From assembly GCF_028554725.1 (NCBI RefSeq), contig NC_071668.1, positions 14,367,501 through 14,431,500 on the forward strand: a stretch of DNA of 64,000 nt. Direction: 5' to 3'. The notes beneath the pieces were generated by a model. That model did no database searches and was not told the origin of the DNA. It saw only the letters and a program-made list of their open reading frames with translations. Both the position numbers and the translations under genes were made by a program. Source of the stretch: Zeugodacus cucurbitae. Taxonomy: Eukaryota > Arthropoda > Insecta > Diptera > Tephritidae. Shown piece by piece: positions 32,879 through 45,900 of the stretch; the first letter of the stretch is position 1; the number at the start of each line of letters is the position of its first letter.

Positions 32879-34376
32879 TTATACCCAGCGCACATTTAAT
32901 GAAAAAAAAAATATGAGATATTTTCATAACTGTTTGGGGAATAGATGACATTTTAAGTTCCAAAATCTTCTCTGAATAAAAAAATATGAAGCAAATCCGC
33001 GTGGTGTTATCTGTTCTTATTCGCTTAATTTTTTTATAGAGATCTTCTATCGGAATACTAATTTGGAGGTCGATTCAATATCCGATAACTTTTGCCAAAG
33101 TTTTTTTTATAAAGTCTTTCGGAGTTGACAGTCCCTGATCGTATAAAAAACTGGATCCGTCCCGGTTACGTGGATCCGTCCTTCGGAATCCTCATTTTGA
33201 GGTTGTTTCAATATCCGATATCACTTCCCAAACTTTTTTTGTAGAATCTTGCTGAGTTGGCAGTCCATGACCAGATAAAAAACTGGATCCGTTCCGGTTA
33301 CGTGGAACCGTCGTTCAGAATTGTCATTTTGAGGATGTTTTAATGTCCGATATCACTTTCCAAAAATTTTTGTAGAATCTTGCTGAATTGGCAGTCCCTG
33401 ACCAGATAAAAAACTGAATCGGTTCCGGTTACGTGGATCCGTCCTTCGGAATCCTCAATTTGAGAATGTTTCAATATCCGATATCACTTCCCAAACATGT
33501 TTGTAGAATCTTGCTGAGTTGACAGTCCCTGATCGGATAAAAAACTAGATCCGTTCCGGTTACTTGGATCCGTCCTTCGGAATACTCATTTTGAGGATAT
33601 CACTTCCCAAACTTTTTTGTGGAATCCTGCTGAGATGGCAGTCCCTGACCAGATCGGTTCCGGTTACGTTGACCCGACTATCATGGCTACGGATTATTAA
33701 CCATATTTATTTCACTTAGCGATCTGATTTTATGGATTGAACGGTACTGAAAGGATAGACCTTAAAGGCCAAAATCTTAACAATGGATATTATGACCACT
33801 TTTGGGGCCTAATTGCCTAATTAGAAATTCCTGGTTGCATCAGAAATTTTTTCCTTCGCAATCCAAGATTTTCAACATTTTTTATAAATCTATGGCAGTC
33901 GTAGACCTCCGCAGATTTGTAGTAGCTTCAGATGACTTTGACTCAATCTAGGGGAATCCTACGAGTGTTTCCCTCTGGGGAATAGCCTTGCAACCCACCT
34001 TCCTATGACAGTCGCGGCCTAAAACGCTCAGTTTGTGGTTGCCCCCGATAGGGCCATGCATCAAAATCCCGGATGAGATTCTGAAATCTGAATCTTTAAG
34101 TTAGATCTCCATTAACTGGGACATGAAAAAGTGTAACTCATTCATTCGTATACGGACGGATTAAACTTATAGAACCATAGAATTGTCGGTAATATCCGGA
34201 TTTGCATTGAAATACCAAAAGCTCAGTCAGAACCAAGTTTCTCAGTCGAGGATTACTTAGAGTTACATTCTATTTAAATTAGGAGAGGTATTTTCCCCAG
34301 GTTCCATAGTTCATCTCAAAAGTGTACTCACCTTAAAAGGCCTAAACACCTTCATGCCTTCAACCGCTGGGTATAA
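32879..34376. mobile_element. Candidate element bounded by TTATACCCAGCG inverted ends
   Basis: TTATACCCAGCG (32879-32890) and its exact reverse complement CGCTGGGTATAA (34365-34376) bound a 1.5-kb block that contains a 131-bp tandem array. The TATACCC end resembles the palindrome arm of HINE family 2, but no 3' hairpin or CTTGTTTT end was found, so the class is open. Confidence 0.45.
33040..33670. repeat. 131-bp minisatellite, about five units
   Basis: GGATCCGTCCTTCGGAAT-like unit starts lie at 33172, 33304, 33435 and 33566 (spacing 131-132), with a diverged unit before them and a shortened one at the end. Each unit carries CAATATCCGATATCACTTCC, CAGTCCCTGA and AAAAAACTGGATCCGTTCCG. Confidence 0.9.
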
Positions 34377-36325
34377 AAATCACGCTCGACCTCACCACTA
34401 TCACCAACTCCCACAGCACTTCACACGGCCCGACTGTAGCACTTTTGTTACTTTTAAGCAGCACTTTTTTCAAATTTTTTTCCACGGCACTTCTTATTTA
34501 TTTGCACTTTCTCGCCGTCTCGTTGCTTTCCTATTTCAAATATCCTTTTTTTCGGCGAAAGCTGCTACTGCTGCTGGTAACTGCTGTTTCCGCCATTGTG
34601 ACCATATGCTCGGCTGCTTTCGCGCTTTCTCGCTGCGGCGTTTCGTCGTCGCTTTGGCTCTTTGGCTTTGGTGGTCGGTGTAAATAACATCTTCAAATCC
34701 AATTCAATTGCAACCTGAAATCAATTGTGGCAACCTTAAGTGGAAAATTCAATTTAATATGAAAGCAGATGACATTTATGCCGCGACGCTTGCATTAATA
34801 CACCGGCGGGTGCTTGAGCGCTCTCTTTCCCTTCAAATGCTTTCACGTCGCGTTCTTGTATTGTTACGTTGTTGCTTTCTTTTGAGTTAAGTGGGAGTGT
34901 GAGCGGGTTGTGATTGATAGTGTAAGTGATATAGTGTGGTTGATTAAGTCTAATGAAATTTAAAGAGGGTGTCGAAGGTTGATATTGATGTCTGTGTATA
35001 CTTCATTGGGTTTTAAGTTAAATTTATTTTTAAAATGTTATTAAATTTCTATGTTCTTTTATTTTTTATTGCAGATTCTGTCTGTTACCATTTTTAATAT
35101 TACTTCATAGAAGAACCATTTAAACTAATTCTAATTTGGTTCTTTATATTCTGTAGTTGTTATTTTTCTTGTCTCTTCCTATTTTCATTCAACAGTATGT
35201 TTCAAGATATTATACATTTCGCATACCTCTTTGTACTATAAAGCAATTTCGTATATTTTGGAAACACTTTTAAAGCCTAACTATCTCTCTATAAGAATCT
35301 ATGTATATATACTAAACTATCTAATACTGCATATAATCAAAGTTCTCAGCTTACTTTGACTTTAGAATCATCAATTAAGATTTCCGTGTCTAAATATTTC
35401 CAAAATTGTGTTGCGTCTCATCAGTTGAGAGGTCTACAATATCTATAACCTCTGTGAATATATTATTTGTTTGGCCATAACAATACTTTTATTGACTTGT
35501 TCCTTGATGCTCCTTATATATTCCTTGATTATTCACCGAGAAATTTAAAACTATTCAAACCACAACCAAATGTCTGATGGATTTTGTAAGGCCTTTTTCG
35601 GTAGAAACGTCCCTAAGGTCGTTATTACCTGTAGAGGGCGCCCTTTTCGAAAAAAAAACTCTTGTTGTTCAGTGGCATCTAGAATCGAATACAGGTTCTA
35701 TGAAGTTCCTTCGCAATATCTTAAGTAAACTTACTTGAGGGCATACACTAGTTTGGTTCGGATAATCGCAATTCTATGCGATGCCCTCCAGAGAATACTA
35801 TACCATACTCGTAAAATTATAATGATTTTCAGAGGACTGCTCAAATGGCTCGGCCATCTAGGGCAGTATATATCTTTTGGAGTACTTATTATATCTATTA
35901 ACTGACTCATGATTTAGATGACACTTAAAACTTATGACGCTGTATATTTTTAAGGGGTTAGGAGAGTCCAAACTTTGAGACCTAATTTTGACAAGTTATT
36001 CTTGGAGGAAGGAAAAAGGAATCGAGTTTTTATCTTTCGGAACATATTAAACAAGTATTTGAGTATTTAAAATTAAGGTTAGATTGACAATTCGATAAAA
36101 ATGGCAGCAACTGGGCTTGCTGAAATTATCTTTTCCAGGACGTGCTCTACGGGCGTCGGTAGTTCTAGGAACTAACTCCTGCTGTTAGAAATAAAAGAAA
36201 AAATTGATCTATACAGGTCTTGCCAATTTACATTGATTTTTCGGACTGTTATAAGTCAGGTTATATTTTTTGGACCAACTAACTGAACCAAATGCTTCGA
36301 CACTACATCCGATTGAACACGTATA
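34377..36325. other. Non-coding; possible minus-strand 5' leader at 34390-34690
   Basis: The minus strand of 34390-34690 reads like a fly 5' UTR: AAAAGTG and GTGAAGTGCTG motifs, AACAGCAG runs and CGACGACGAAACG. No exon boundary or coding start can be defined. 34700-36325 is ordinary AT-rich DNA, with a stray TTAAGGGGTTAGGAGAGTCC at about 35951. Confidence 0.4.
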
Positions 36326-37493
36326 TTTTTATACTCTCGCAACAAATGTTGCTAAAGAGAGTATTATAGTTTTGTTCACATAACGGTTGTTTGTAACACC
36401 TAAAACTAAACGAGTTAGATATTGGGTTATATATACCAAAGTGATCAGGGTGAAGAGTGGAGTTCAAATCCGAATGTCTGTCCGTCCGTCTGTGCAAGCT
36501 GTAACTTGAGTAAAAATTAAGATATCTTGATGAAACTTGGCACACTTATTTCCTGGCACCATAGGAAAGTTGCTTTCGGCGAAAACCGAAAACACATTAA
36601 GTGCCATAACTAAGCCATAAATAAAGCTATGGAAATAAAATTTGGTATGAAGGATCCTACTATGAAGGGGCATATTTGGATGTAATTTTTTTGGGGAAGT
36701 GGGCGTGGCCCCGCCCCCTACTAAGTTTTTTGTACATGTCTCGCAAACCCATAAAGCTGTATAAACCAAACTTTCTGCAGTCGTTTTTTTTTAGCCACTT
36801 CCTAATACAGTCCAAAAATTAAAGAAATCGGATTATAACCACGCCCACCTCCCATACAAAAGTTAGGTTGAAAATTACTAAAAGTGGGTTAACTCATTAA
36901 CGAAAAACGTCAGAAACACTAAATTTCACATAAGAAATGGCAGATGGAAGCTGCACTCAGATTTTTTTACAAAATGGAAAATGGGCGTGGCGTCGCCCAC
37001 TTATGGGTCAAAAACCATATCTCAGGAACTACTCGACCGATTTCAATGAAACTTGGTTTGTAATAGTTTCCTTACATCCCAATGATATGTTGTGAAAATA
37101 GGCCAAATAGCTTCACAACCACGCCTACTTCCTATATACCAGAACTTTGAAGACGATCTGTATCGTTTACTTTACAATATATAAAGTAGGCACTAGTGAA
37201 GATATCGGTGCAGAACTTTGCATAAATACTATTTTAATAGTGTGGCAGCCCCATTCTAAAAATCGCCGAAATCGGACCATAGGTTTTTAAGGCCCCATAT
37301 ATCGAACACGAGGACCTCGGTGTTTCTAACCTAATATTATGGTTTCCAACTTTCAATGGACTTTATACAATATATATGACGAATATGTGGTTTAAATTGT
37401 GTATTATATAATATAAATAAAGTTAAATAAATAAATTGCAAGAGTATAAAATGTTCGGTTACATCCGAACTTAGCCCTTCCTTACTTGTTTTT
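36326..37493 (+). mobile_element. Helentron-like (HINE) element, family 1 copy 4 (most complete)
   Basis: 5' end TTTTTATACTCTCGCAACAA (36326), which folds with GTTGC-TAAA-GAGAGTAT. Landmarks in order: GTTTGTAACACCTAAAACT, GTCTGTCCGTCCGTCTGTGC (36476-36495), AAGATATCTTGATGAAACTT, GGGCGTGGCCCCGCCCCC, and CCATATCTCAGGAACTACTC. The 3' side has TTGCAAGAGTATAAAAT (inverse of the 5' arm), hairpin GTTCGG-TTACAT-CCGAAC and the end CTTACTTGTTTT. No target duplication, no ORF. It serves as the reference copy for the family. Confidence 0.85.
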
Positions 37494-39599
37494 TATTCTG
37501 GTGCTCGAGTATTGTTTTTAGGGAGTCTTTAGGAGTACTATAAGAATGATAAGATTTCAGAAAACGCTAGGTTGGCTGAACCCATTCATGTCTTGTAAGA
37601 TGATAATTAAGTTGATAGTTGCAGAGTTGCATTTGAAGTTACTCAGCAAGATATTAAAAACTTACTGACTTCTCAAAACGTGTTACGATAGTAGTCATTT
37701 CACTCGCTTTTATTTCATATTCATTATATATAATATATTTTTCCTCATCCTCCACCTAAGCTTGGACAAATGTATGAGCATTTGGTGTAGAGGTCAGCCA
37801 GTAATGCCATAAAAGCATAGTTAACTACACACCGACACACATACAATACATATATATAAGTGAAGTAGTGTGGGGATTTATGTACTCAAACCTAAGTGCA
37901 ATATATAATACTCGTAGTACTATAATACTTTATGTGCAAATACAATAAAATTATACGCACTGTTGCACATGCTACAATTCACACACAAGTGCTGTGCGGT
38001 CACTGAGTGTGGCCGCTGGTCAGAAAAAAGGGAACTTGAGTTTAAGTGAAAAAATTGTGGAAAATGGAAAATGGAAAAGGAGAAACAAGAATCATACAAA
38101 ATTCTATGTTAGGTGTTATCTGAGCAAGTGGGTGAACCAATGGGTGGTTCATAAACTCCCTTCCTAGTCGCTCGCATAACCTAGAATGCCATTTGTAGCT
38201 ATAAACAACAGCTAAATCATATATTACATATATATATATAAAGTACATAAATATTAGATTTGTATGTACTTACATACATACATCTGTATACTGTATACTG
38301 CTATACATATATGTATGTACCTTATATATAGACTTACCATTGTGGGTGGAGTAAAGCAACTAATAAAAGTATGACATCATATTTCAGCCACGTACATTTG
38401 ACCCACCCAACGCACACCCATTCATAAAGTATTCACACAAACATACACACATACACAAACACAGTCAATTATATATTTATATGTATGTATTTGTGTGCGT
38501 GTGGAAGGCGCACCTTCTATAATGCGCCACGTAAACGTAGCAACATTGTTATAAAAGTTCAAATAAACATCCCCATAACGATGGCCACACACACCAGTAC
38601 AAGCTCAAATATATTAAATATTATCCCCCACTCTCCACTCTCTCTCTTTACATATGTATGTATGTAATCTTCTGCCGACGTGGTCAGTCGTTCCAACGTT
38701 CATATTTCTATCTGCCTCCCGCCAGTGTTGCATTTCGCTACGTACGCTGACCACTGGACGCACACACAAACACAGTCACACCCACTTGCGCGCCGTTGTA
38801 GTAGCTCCGGTTGACGCTCAAGGTGGTTAACTTGAAATATTCTCTACCTTAGCGTACTTCTTTTTTTCATTTCATTTTCGATTTTTTCCCTTTACTTCGC
38901 TTTCTTTTCTTTTGTAGTATTTTTTCCATGTTTTCCTCACATTCGACGCGCTTTCTCAGGTTGCCTTGCTCCGACTGTCGTATTGGCGACGCTTGCGTTT
39001 CGCCATTGACCAGTGTCCGTTGGTTTGTATGTCCGGACGTTCAACGAAATGAAATATAAATACGTTGGATAAGAAGAAAAAATAATTTAATAGATTATTT
39101 GGGGGGGCCAGTGGGAAATTGAGAGACATGCTGGAGTTCTTTGGGGATTTTCTATAACTATGTGTGGTCTCCGAATACATTCTCTGACTGGTTCGAATCT
39201 AACTTATAAGAAGAGGCTGCTTCACAATCATTTTTAGTCAGTTATGCTGCTTTCTCACACCCCGGGTATTTTTAGATATATAATTCAAAATGAATAGATC
39301 TATGGCCTAATTGCTTTCTAATCATGTTTTCTCTGAATACTGAATCAGTTGAGGGCTACTTATCTAGTCAGAATCTTGGACGAATTATATTAAATTCCTT
39401 CCAGCCTTCGGGACCACTTCTTTACTTTTGTTTTCTTTGACGTTAAGGTTAGATTCGGTAAATGTTCGGATAGGCTTTATCTTCGATTAATCAAGTTCAA
39501 GAAGAGATTCGAAAGTAATGAATACACATCGACACAAAAATATTTTTTTTTCTGACCTGGGGATCCTATATAATTTTTTTTTTTAATTTTGCAAGTAAC
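37494..39599. other. Non-coding
   Basis: CA/TA-rich (38200-38480), with an isolated GGTTCGAATC at 39190 rejected as a tRNA B box. No gene recognised. Confidence 0.5.
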
Positions 39600-39905
39600 G
39601 TCAAATCCGTAATCAGCGACCCCGAAAACCCCCGAGTAAAGAGTTTCAAGCGCATCCGATGATTTTTAAAAAAATCTTCCTCCATATTGGAACTGCCTTT
39701 TTGAATTTCGAAAACCCGACACCGGATTCATAATTCTTGACCCCGAATACTTACAAGAAGCGAGTTTCAATCGATTATTTCAATTATTTTTTTGGGGTTA
39801 AGTCAAAACCCTGACCTGATGGGATTAAATGGACATCGGATTCGGATTCAGCGACGCCAAAAACATAGCGAACAAAAACATAGTGAAACCCCTAGGTCAG
39901 GACCA
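39600..39905. repeat. Diverged ~116-bp tandem repeat, three units
   Basis: Related blocks occur at about 39601 (AATCCGTAATCAGCGACCCC), 39717 (ACCGGATTCATAATTCTTGA) and 39833 (ATCGGATTCGGATTCAGCGA), each followed by a GAGTTTCAA- or AAACATAG-like stretch. The units are quite diverged. Confidence 0.55.
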
Positions 39906-40075
39906 ATATTTTTTTTTGTGTGGCTGTGATATTATTAAACTAATAGACTCGGAAAACTAGTGAACCCTGGAACTTGAGACGTCATTATTTTGGAATACAG
40001 TCAGATTTTCTACAATGCCTGCCGAAGATCGATACTTTAATTTTGAAATATTGGACTTGGTTTTCGAAAAAAAAG

Positions 40076-40297
40076 TACCATGTTATGATACTAATGACCG
40101 GGGGAATGAGCTAAAATAGATGGAAATTCTAAAAATGGAGTTCGGAGTGTAAGTTTTATTGGAAGAAATAATAATTGCACGATCGATACCATGTTGTGAT
40201 ACTAATGACCGGGGGAATGAGCTAAAATAGATGGAAATTCTAAAAATGGAGTTCGGAGTGTAAGTTTTATTGGAAGAAATAATAATTGCACGATCGA
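40076..40297. repeat. 111-bp tandem duplication
   Basis: The block 40076-40186 (starting TACCATGTTATGATACTAAT) is repeated at 40187-40297 with one A-to-G difference. It is very recent by sequence. Confidence 0.93.
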
Positions 40298-41860
40298 CCT
40301 AGTCGGAGTTCTATCGGATCTTCATTTTGCCGTTGGTACATCGTCTGAAAACATTCCACAAATAATTTGGAAGAATGTCGAGTTGTAGGCGCTTTGGGAG
40401 ATAAAAATCGGAGTCCTTTACAAATAACTTGTCCTCGTTTTTGTAACGGAACCGGATTTTTATCGTCTTGAGGACGAGATATTGAATCTCATTCCTAGTT
40501 GCCATGATAATTACCGTCCGCAAGTGAAAAGAAGATCTCAACCTCCGTTCCTAAAATGCATATGACTTCGTTGGATCTACTTTCCGAGTGGGTGCGAAAA
40601 GAATATCCATACTTACACGCTCATAAATCAATACAAACAAACTTGCTGCATTTAATGTTGCCCATCCATTCCGTTTTTCGCACGTTTCTTCATGCCAACG
40701 TTCCGATACAAAGCACGCCCGATATAACAACGTAATATCCTGGCGATTTTTCTGCAGCGCATTTTTACTTCCTGCATGGATGGACCGAGCGCCAGCCAAC
40801 CAACCAGCCACACAGCGAGTCACACACACCGGCTCGTACCTACATATGAGTCGGGGTCAGCACGAAGTTATGAAGCTCTGGTGTAGAATACGAAATACAT
40901 AAATAAAATGATAAAATAAAAATGGCAAATGGCAGATAAGAAATGAAATGGCGAGCAAGACTTGTGGAGCGCACAGAAGAGACGTTGGTAGAGGAGTCGG
41001 GTTGTGCTGAAACGTGCATGAGATGACAGAAAAATGAGAAACCATGCGGTTGTGGCGGAAATAAAAATATAACAAAATGAAAATAAGAAAATAAATATGG
41101 CACTCCGAATAGAAATACATAAAGGATAAATGAAAAAGCATAAAATTTATAGCTGGCAACGGTGTAGGTAAGCAGATACCGCAAGCAAGTGCAAAATGAA
41201 AAATAAAATAAATTATAATAAAAAGAAAGAAAAGAGATTGAGTGGAGAAAGTAAGCGCTGATATAAATTGTGGCGTTGGGTTTGGAAAATGAAAAATCGA
41301 ATGAAATATTTTTATAACCGACAAAGGACATTGTGAAGGGAATGTATTAAGGAGAGGGTTTGGAGAGCATAAATATGTAAAGGTTTAGAAATCAGTAAAA
41401 GTATATAAAGGGGTACAAGCTTTCACCTAAAAGTTATGGAGGAGACACCTAGTCGGGTGAGAAAGGATATTTTATAACATTGTAGAATAAGGAAAGCAGT
41501 CAAATGAATGATGAAGAAGGCAAGGCTCATAAAATATGAAGAACTACAAATGTAGACAAATACATAGAAGGCAAGAAACAGCATAAAAGGAATGGAACAA
41601 GTCATAAAAGCTATGAATAAACCAGGTAAATGGACATACAAAGAGAAAAAAGTTAAATGTATGGACCCTCATTTGGCCAACTTCGTTGTTGCAATTTGAG
41701 TTATTGGATTTGTACCGCAGGGAAATTAACTGTTTTATGTTCTTTGTTAGAAGATAACCAAAAATTTGTTTTGAAGACATAAAAATAGTCGTCAAATACT
41801 GGAGATCTTGGGGAAATGGCACTGAGATCTATCTGCACCGATTCCATATTGTTCTGAATG
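40298..41860. other. Non-coding, purine-rich top strand
   Basis: From 40870 to 41640 the + strand is strongly A/G-rich. This opens two long overlapping minus-strand frames (40840-41331) whose products are only F/Y/S/L-rich. I regard them as composition artefacts. No gene recognised. Confidence 0.5.
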
Positions 41861-42975
41861 AAACTAAAAAGGGTTAAAGAAAATATTTTGATCTCATTTT
41901 ACTGAAGTTACCAAACCATTGACCGATATATTCGGCCTAAAGTCGGCTATAATAAAGGGAATCATAAAATTCTGAACCGACTAATGTTTGGCATCAAAGT
42001 AGGGTATATCCAAGCTAATTCGTTTAATTTAGTTAAGATATCTTACGTACTAATCGATATATATATAGTAAAAATCGAATTTCCGATAAATATTTTCTTG
42101 GGTATATTAGAGCTGGAAGAATTATGGGACCGGTTTTATCAACTTTTAGGACTAGACCATATTCCTCGAAAATTTGCCGATATTTCGGTATGAAGTCAGT
42201 CATTCTTGTTGTTGTACGTTTAAGGAATGTTGGCAATCCTTGGCCTCATAAAAATCCGATTTCGCTCCGGTTACTTAGAACCGACTGACCTGGAAATGGT
42301 CACATATCTCGTTATATTTGGTATAGTTATAGTCCGATTTCGACTATTGTTTTAATAGAATTCGCTCAATAAGGTCACTAGTTTTATTAAATTGCGATAG
42401 CGTCATAGTAGGTGTGGTATTAGGTTGTCAAATATCTCCCTTCTCTTTCTTGCACTTTATTCAATGCTTTATAAAAACTATTACAGTGATCGCATTTAGT
42501 TCAAATATGCGCCGTTTCGTTCGATAATCTGTTTCCATCTAGACTGTAATTTCATAATACCCCCCTCGTAGCAGCCCCCCTCCTTATTTACGCAGAACTC
42601 GGACAACCACTTTTTACAAGCCTCTTTTGAGTTCAACTTTATACCACTAAGGACGTTCGCCATGGACAGGCACAGGTGGTAATCACTTGGCGCTATGTCC
42701 GGGCTATATGGTGGATGCGATAAAACCTCCCATCCGAGCTCCGGTAGCTTCTGACGAGTTATCAACGAAGTGTGTGGTCTGGCGTTGTCCTGGTGGAACA
42801 CTACACCCATCCCGTGGGCCAATTATAGACGCTTCTGGACGATCGCCTGATTTAAGCGGTCCAGTTGTTCGCAGAAGATGGTAGAATTAAGCGTCTAGTA
42901 GATGGAATTCGGACGGACAGACATCCGGATTTCGAACCCACTCGTCATCGTAGTCATTCACGAGAGTATAAAAAG
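41861..42975 (-). mobile_element. Decayed HINE-like repeat interrupted by a mariner
   Basis: The left part (41900-42430) shares the sentence-like motifs of family 1 (CTGAACCGACTAATG, TTAGTTAAGATATCTTACGT). The right end (42910-42972) has GGACGGACAGACATCCGGAT and CACGAGAGTATAAAAAG, a family 1 5' end. A mariner relic lies between them. The copy is too eroded to trace its exact limits. Confidence 0.5.
42493..42888 (-). pseudogene. mariner transposase C-terminal fragment (DD34D)
   Basis: On the minus strand the frame starts near FCEQLDRLNQAIVQKRL, has a stop, then reads GVVFHQDNARPHTSLITRQ and HPPYSPDIAPSDYHL. Between the D of QDNA and the D of PSDY lie 34 residues, the DD34D spacing of mariner transposases. 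The end (WKQIIERNGAYL) is close to the natural C-terminus. The first catalytic aspartate and N-terminal half are absent. Confidence 0.85.
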
Positions 42976-45900
42976 CCGTTGTAGTCTTAGTCCGCTGGAA
43001 TTATACCGTTATATAGGGTATGGCCGTGATCCTCAAATCATTTTAGAATAATTCGGATTTTTGAATCTATTTTTTAGTCAATTTGCTAACATAATTTTGT
43101 TCTTCTACTTAGCGCTTAGCACCATCTAGTGCCACAAGTTAGTTTTAAAATGTTGCCTTTAGGGGGAGGGGCGTTGAAATATTGCACATAAAGCACAATG
43201 TAAGCATTATTTTCTTTACATTGTTGTTGTTGCTTTTCATTACAACATTATGTAGACACACGTGCGCAAAATAAAAAAGATAAAAAGTGTGGAAAAATGA
43301 TAAAAATGAAATTGGAAGTAATGCCAGCAACAACAAAAAAAGGTGAATAAGGAAAAAGTTTTCATTTCAACTTACCAATAATATTGACAGAATATAAGCG
43401 AGAGCTGGCAGGAAGGGGCTAAATGAAGGTTTGTGTGTGATTGTGTGGGTGGGTTGGGCGAAGAACGGGTTGTTTGTTTGAATGAATGCGTCGGTTTGGC
43501 ACGAAAGATATATTGATCGCATTTCATTGTTTATGTGAGTGTGAGTGGCATTAAACCCCCCACCTTCTCTGGTGGAATACAATAAAAGCGAATATATTTT
43601 ATCTTTTCGATTGTATTTTTTTCATATGAAATGTTAGCTGATATATGAAATAAGTAAACATGCCACACACATTCGTACGAGTACAAACATGTCGAAGTTA
43701 CGTGACCAATGGTCTAACCGTTAGCCTGTTACCCCGCCACATACACGTATATAGACATAAGCAGCCACAAGCTTTGTGCAGTCGCGCAATCTTTCAATCA
43801 TCGATAAGAGAATTTCATTTTGAAAATACCAAAAATGCTTGAATGTTGCATGCAACACACATTGCAACATTTTGGCAGCAAGCAGTCTTTGGTGTTCTCG
43901 AAATGTGATTGAAGTGGCAATAAAGGCGCGCAAAGCGCTAACAATAGACGCTGAAATGAAAGAAACTTAATGTTGATACAAAATTTGATTTTGCAGGAGG
44001 GGAGAGGGCGGAGTGGGGGGTGCAGGTTAAATATATAGTCACTATAAATATAACAGAATTGTGAAACACCTTTGTTAGTTGGCAGCCGCCAACTTTTATT
44101 GCTGCTGTTGTTGTTGTAGCGTCGTCTGTGGCCGTCAGCTGCATGAGGTTGCCACCAGCATAGCCAAGCAGTTCAATATACAGTTCACTTGGCTTCCTCC
44201 AAGTCACCTGCCAGCTCACGTGCACCTCTGCTGCAGCTCCCACTCTCTCAGCGTTTCACCTTTCTCATTCTTCGCTTTCTGCGCTATCATTTTCTTCATT
44301 TCATCCATATTCTTGCCACAATAGATTCCTCTGACCAATCGCATTTTAATGGCCGCAATTCTATAGACGTTCTCGTCGCCGGTTATTGGTTCACTTGGCG
44401 CTTATAATACTTGCATTATACCTAGATATCTATATATATAATGAATATGAGAAAAATGAAATGAAATCAAATCAATTTGATAACCACCACACAAAAAGTT
44501 GCAGCGAAAAGTGAGGAAAATGGCGGTTGGGTGTAGTTTTCAAGCTACTTCAGGCAGTGAGATGAAGTGAGTGAAAATTTGTTGTTAAATAATAAGTCAT
44601 TTTGATTTTAATGTAATGAAGATGATTCAGTTAGATAGAAAAAAATCACTGCAGGAAATAAGGGCCTTCGAAGAGCTTTTTGCAGAACAGTTGAAGTAAG
44701 GCTAGCTGAGGGATCTCAGTAAGATTTAAAACAAATCCCAAACCATCGGGTAGTATTCTTTAGTTAATCTTCTAGAAGTATCGTTGACTTGGAATCGGGT
44801 GTACTCATAATAGAACTGCCTAAAGACTATCTTTTACATATGAAATTCCGTATATGTTGTTGTTGTGCCGTCGTAAAATATTTCTAAAGTGGCTTTGGAG
44901 ATGTATGGAGTTTTTTAGTCGGACCTTGAGCTGATAAAAATGTTCGTCCATTCCGTATACATATGTTGAACCGATTTACTTGGGAACGACTTTTAAGTAA
45001 GGTGGTCAAGTGCAGTGTTTTGTGTATCTTGCTTTGATAAGCATGTCTTCTGCGACCTCTTCTTATGGAAAGAAGCGAAAAGTTTCCTAACAAATATCGA
45101 CAAAAATATAATAAGGATTGCTCTTATAACTATTTAAGGTCTGGAACACACCTCTCTTCGTCATTTAACATGATGAATGTTGGAACTCTCAAGATACCAG
45201 TTTTTTTGGAACTTAGAAATCTTACTGAATGCTTCAAGGCACTCAAGTCCTGATCTTGTCTACCAAAGCAAACTCTCTTAAATAACTTTTGGACTTGATT
45301 TACGTCTTCAGTAACTCACAAACATATTTTTTAACACCTTTCCCCATATAAGTATGTATCTCTTAGAGTAATGCATATAGATATTATGACTACTGCGTCT
45401 ATCCTTTCGTTGGCCATTTTGGCTATGTTCTTTGTTCATTTCATGACAAGTAAATTAAATTTTGTAAAGGCTGCAAAAAGAAAACATAACAAAAGTTATT
45501 ATATTTGCTTACGGCGTACTACCTTCTTGGAAAAATACAATTACTTATGCGTTTACATAAATATATTTGTATACATACTACATACATATGTATATCCATA
45601 TAATATATGCCTTTTGGAATATTTTTCTTGTTTTGTAAACATAACACATATACTCGAACACTTTCTTTTCTTCAATAGTACGAGTTTTTATATGCTGACT
45701 GGTCAGCCTTAAAATTGATCTAGGGGGTCCTAAATATTCACTGCATTTCATAAGCATGTAGTATGGGTATTGTAAATTTTCGTAACATGATTTTTATTGG
45801 CATTGTCTTATGACTTGTTTATGATGTGTGAATTTTATGTGCGTCGGTCGTTTTTATTTGTATGCACAGAATTTAATCAATTTTAGACAGGCTTGTACTA

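Noticed and set aside
32879..34376. Reading the 131-bp array as a CRISPR array
   Set aside because: Units are continuous imperfect tandem repeats with no fixed repeat/unique spacer alternation, and the genome is animal.
39186..39210. GGTTCGAATC, a tRNA B-box-like string
   Set aside because: No A box, no acceptor-stem pairing and no anticodon arm around it.
40840..41331. Two overlapping minus-strand frames of 163 and 155 codons
   Set aside because: F/Y/S/L-rich products with no domain, explained by a purine-rich plus strand; overlapping frames of equal length argue against a real gene.
45371..45712. 113-codon plus-strand frame with hydrophobic segments
   Set aside because: AT-driven composition, no signal of a known membrane protein family, no splice or promoter context.
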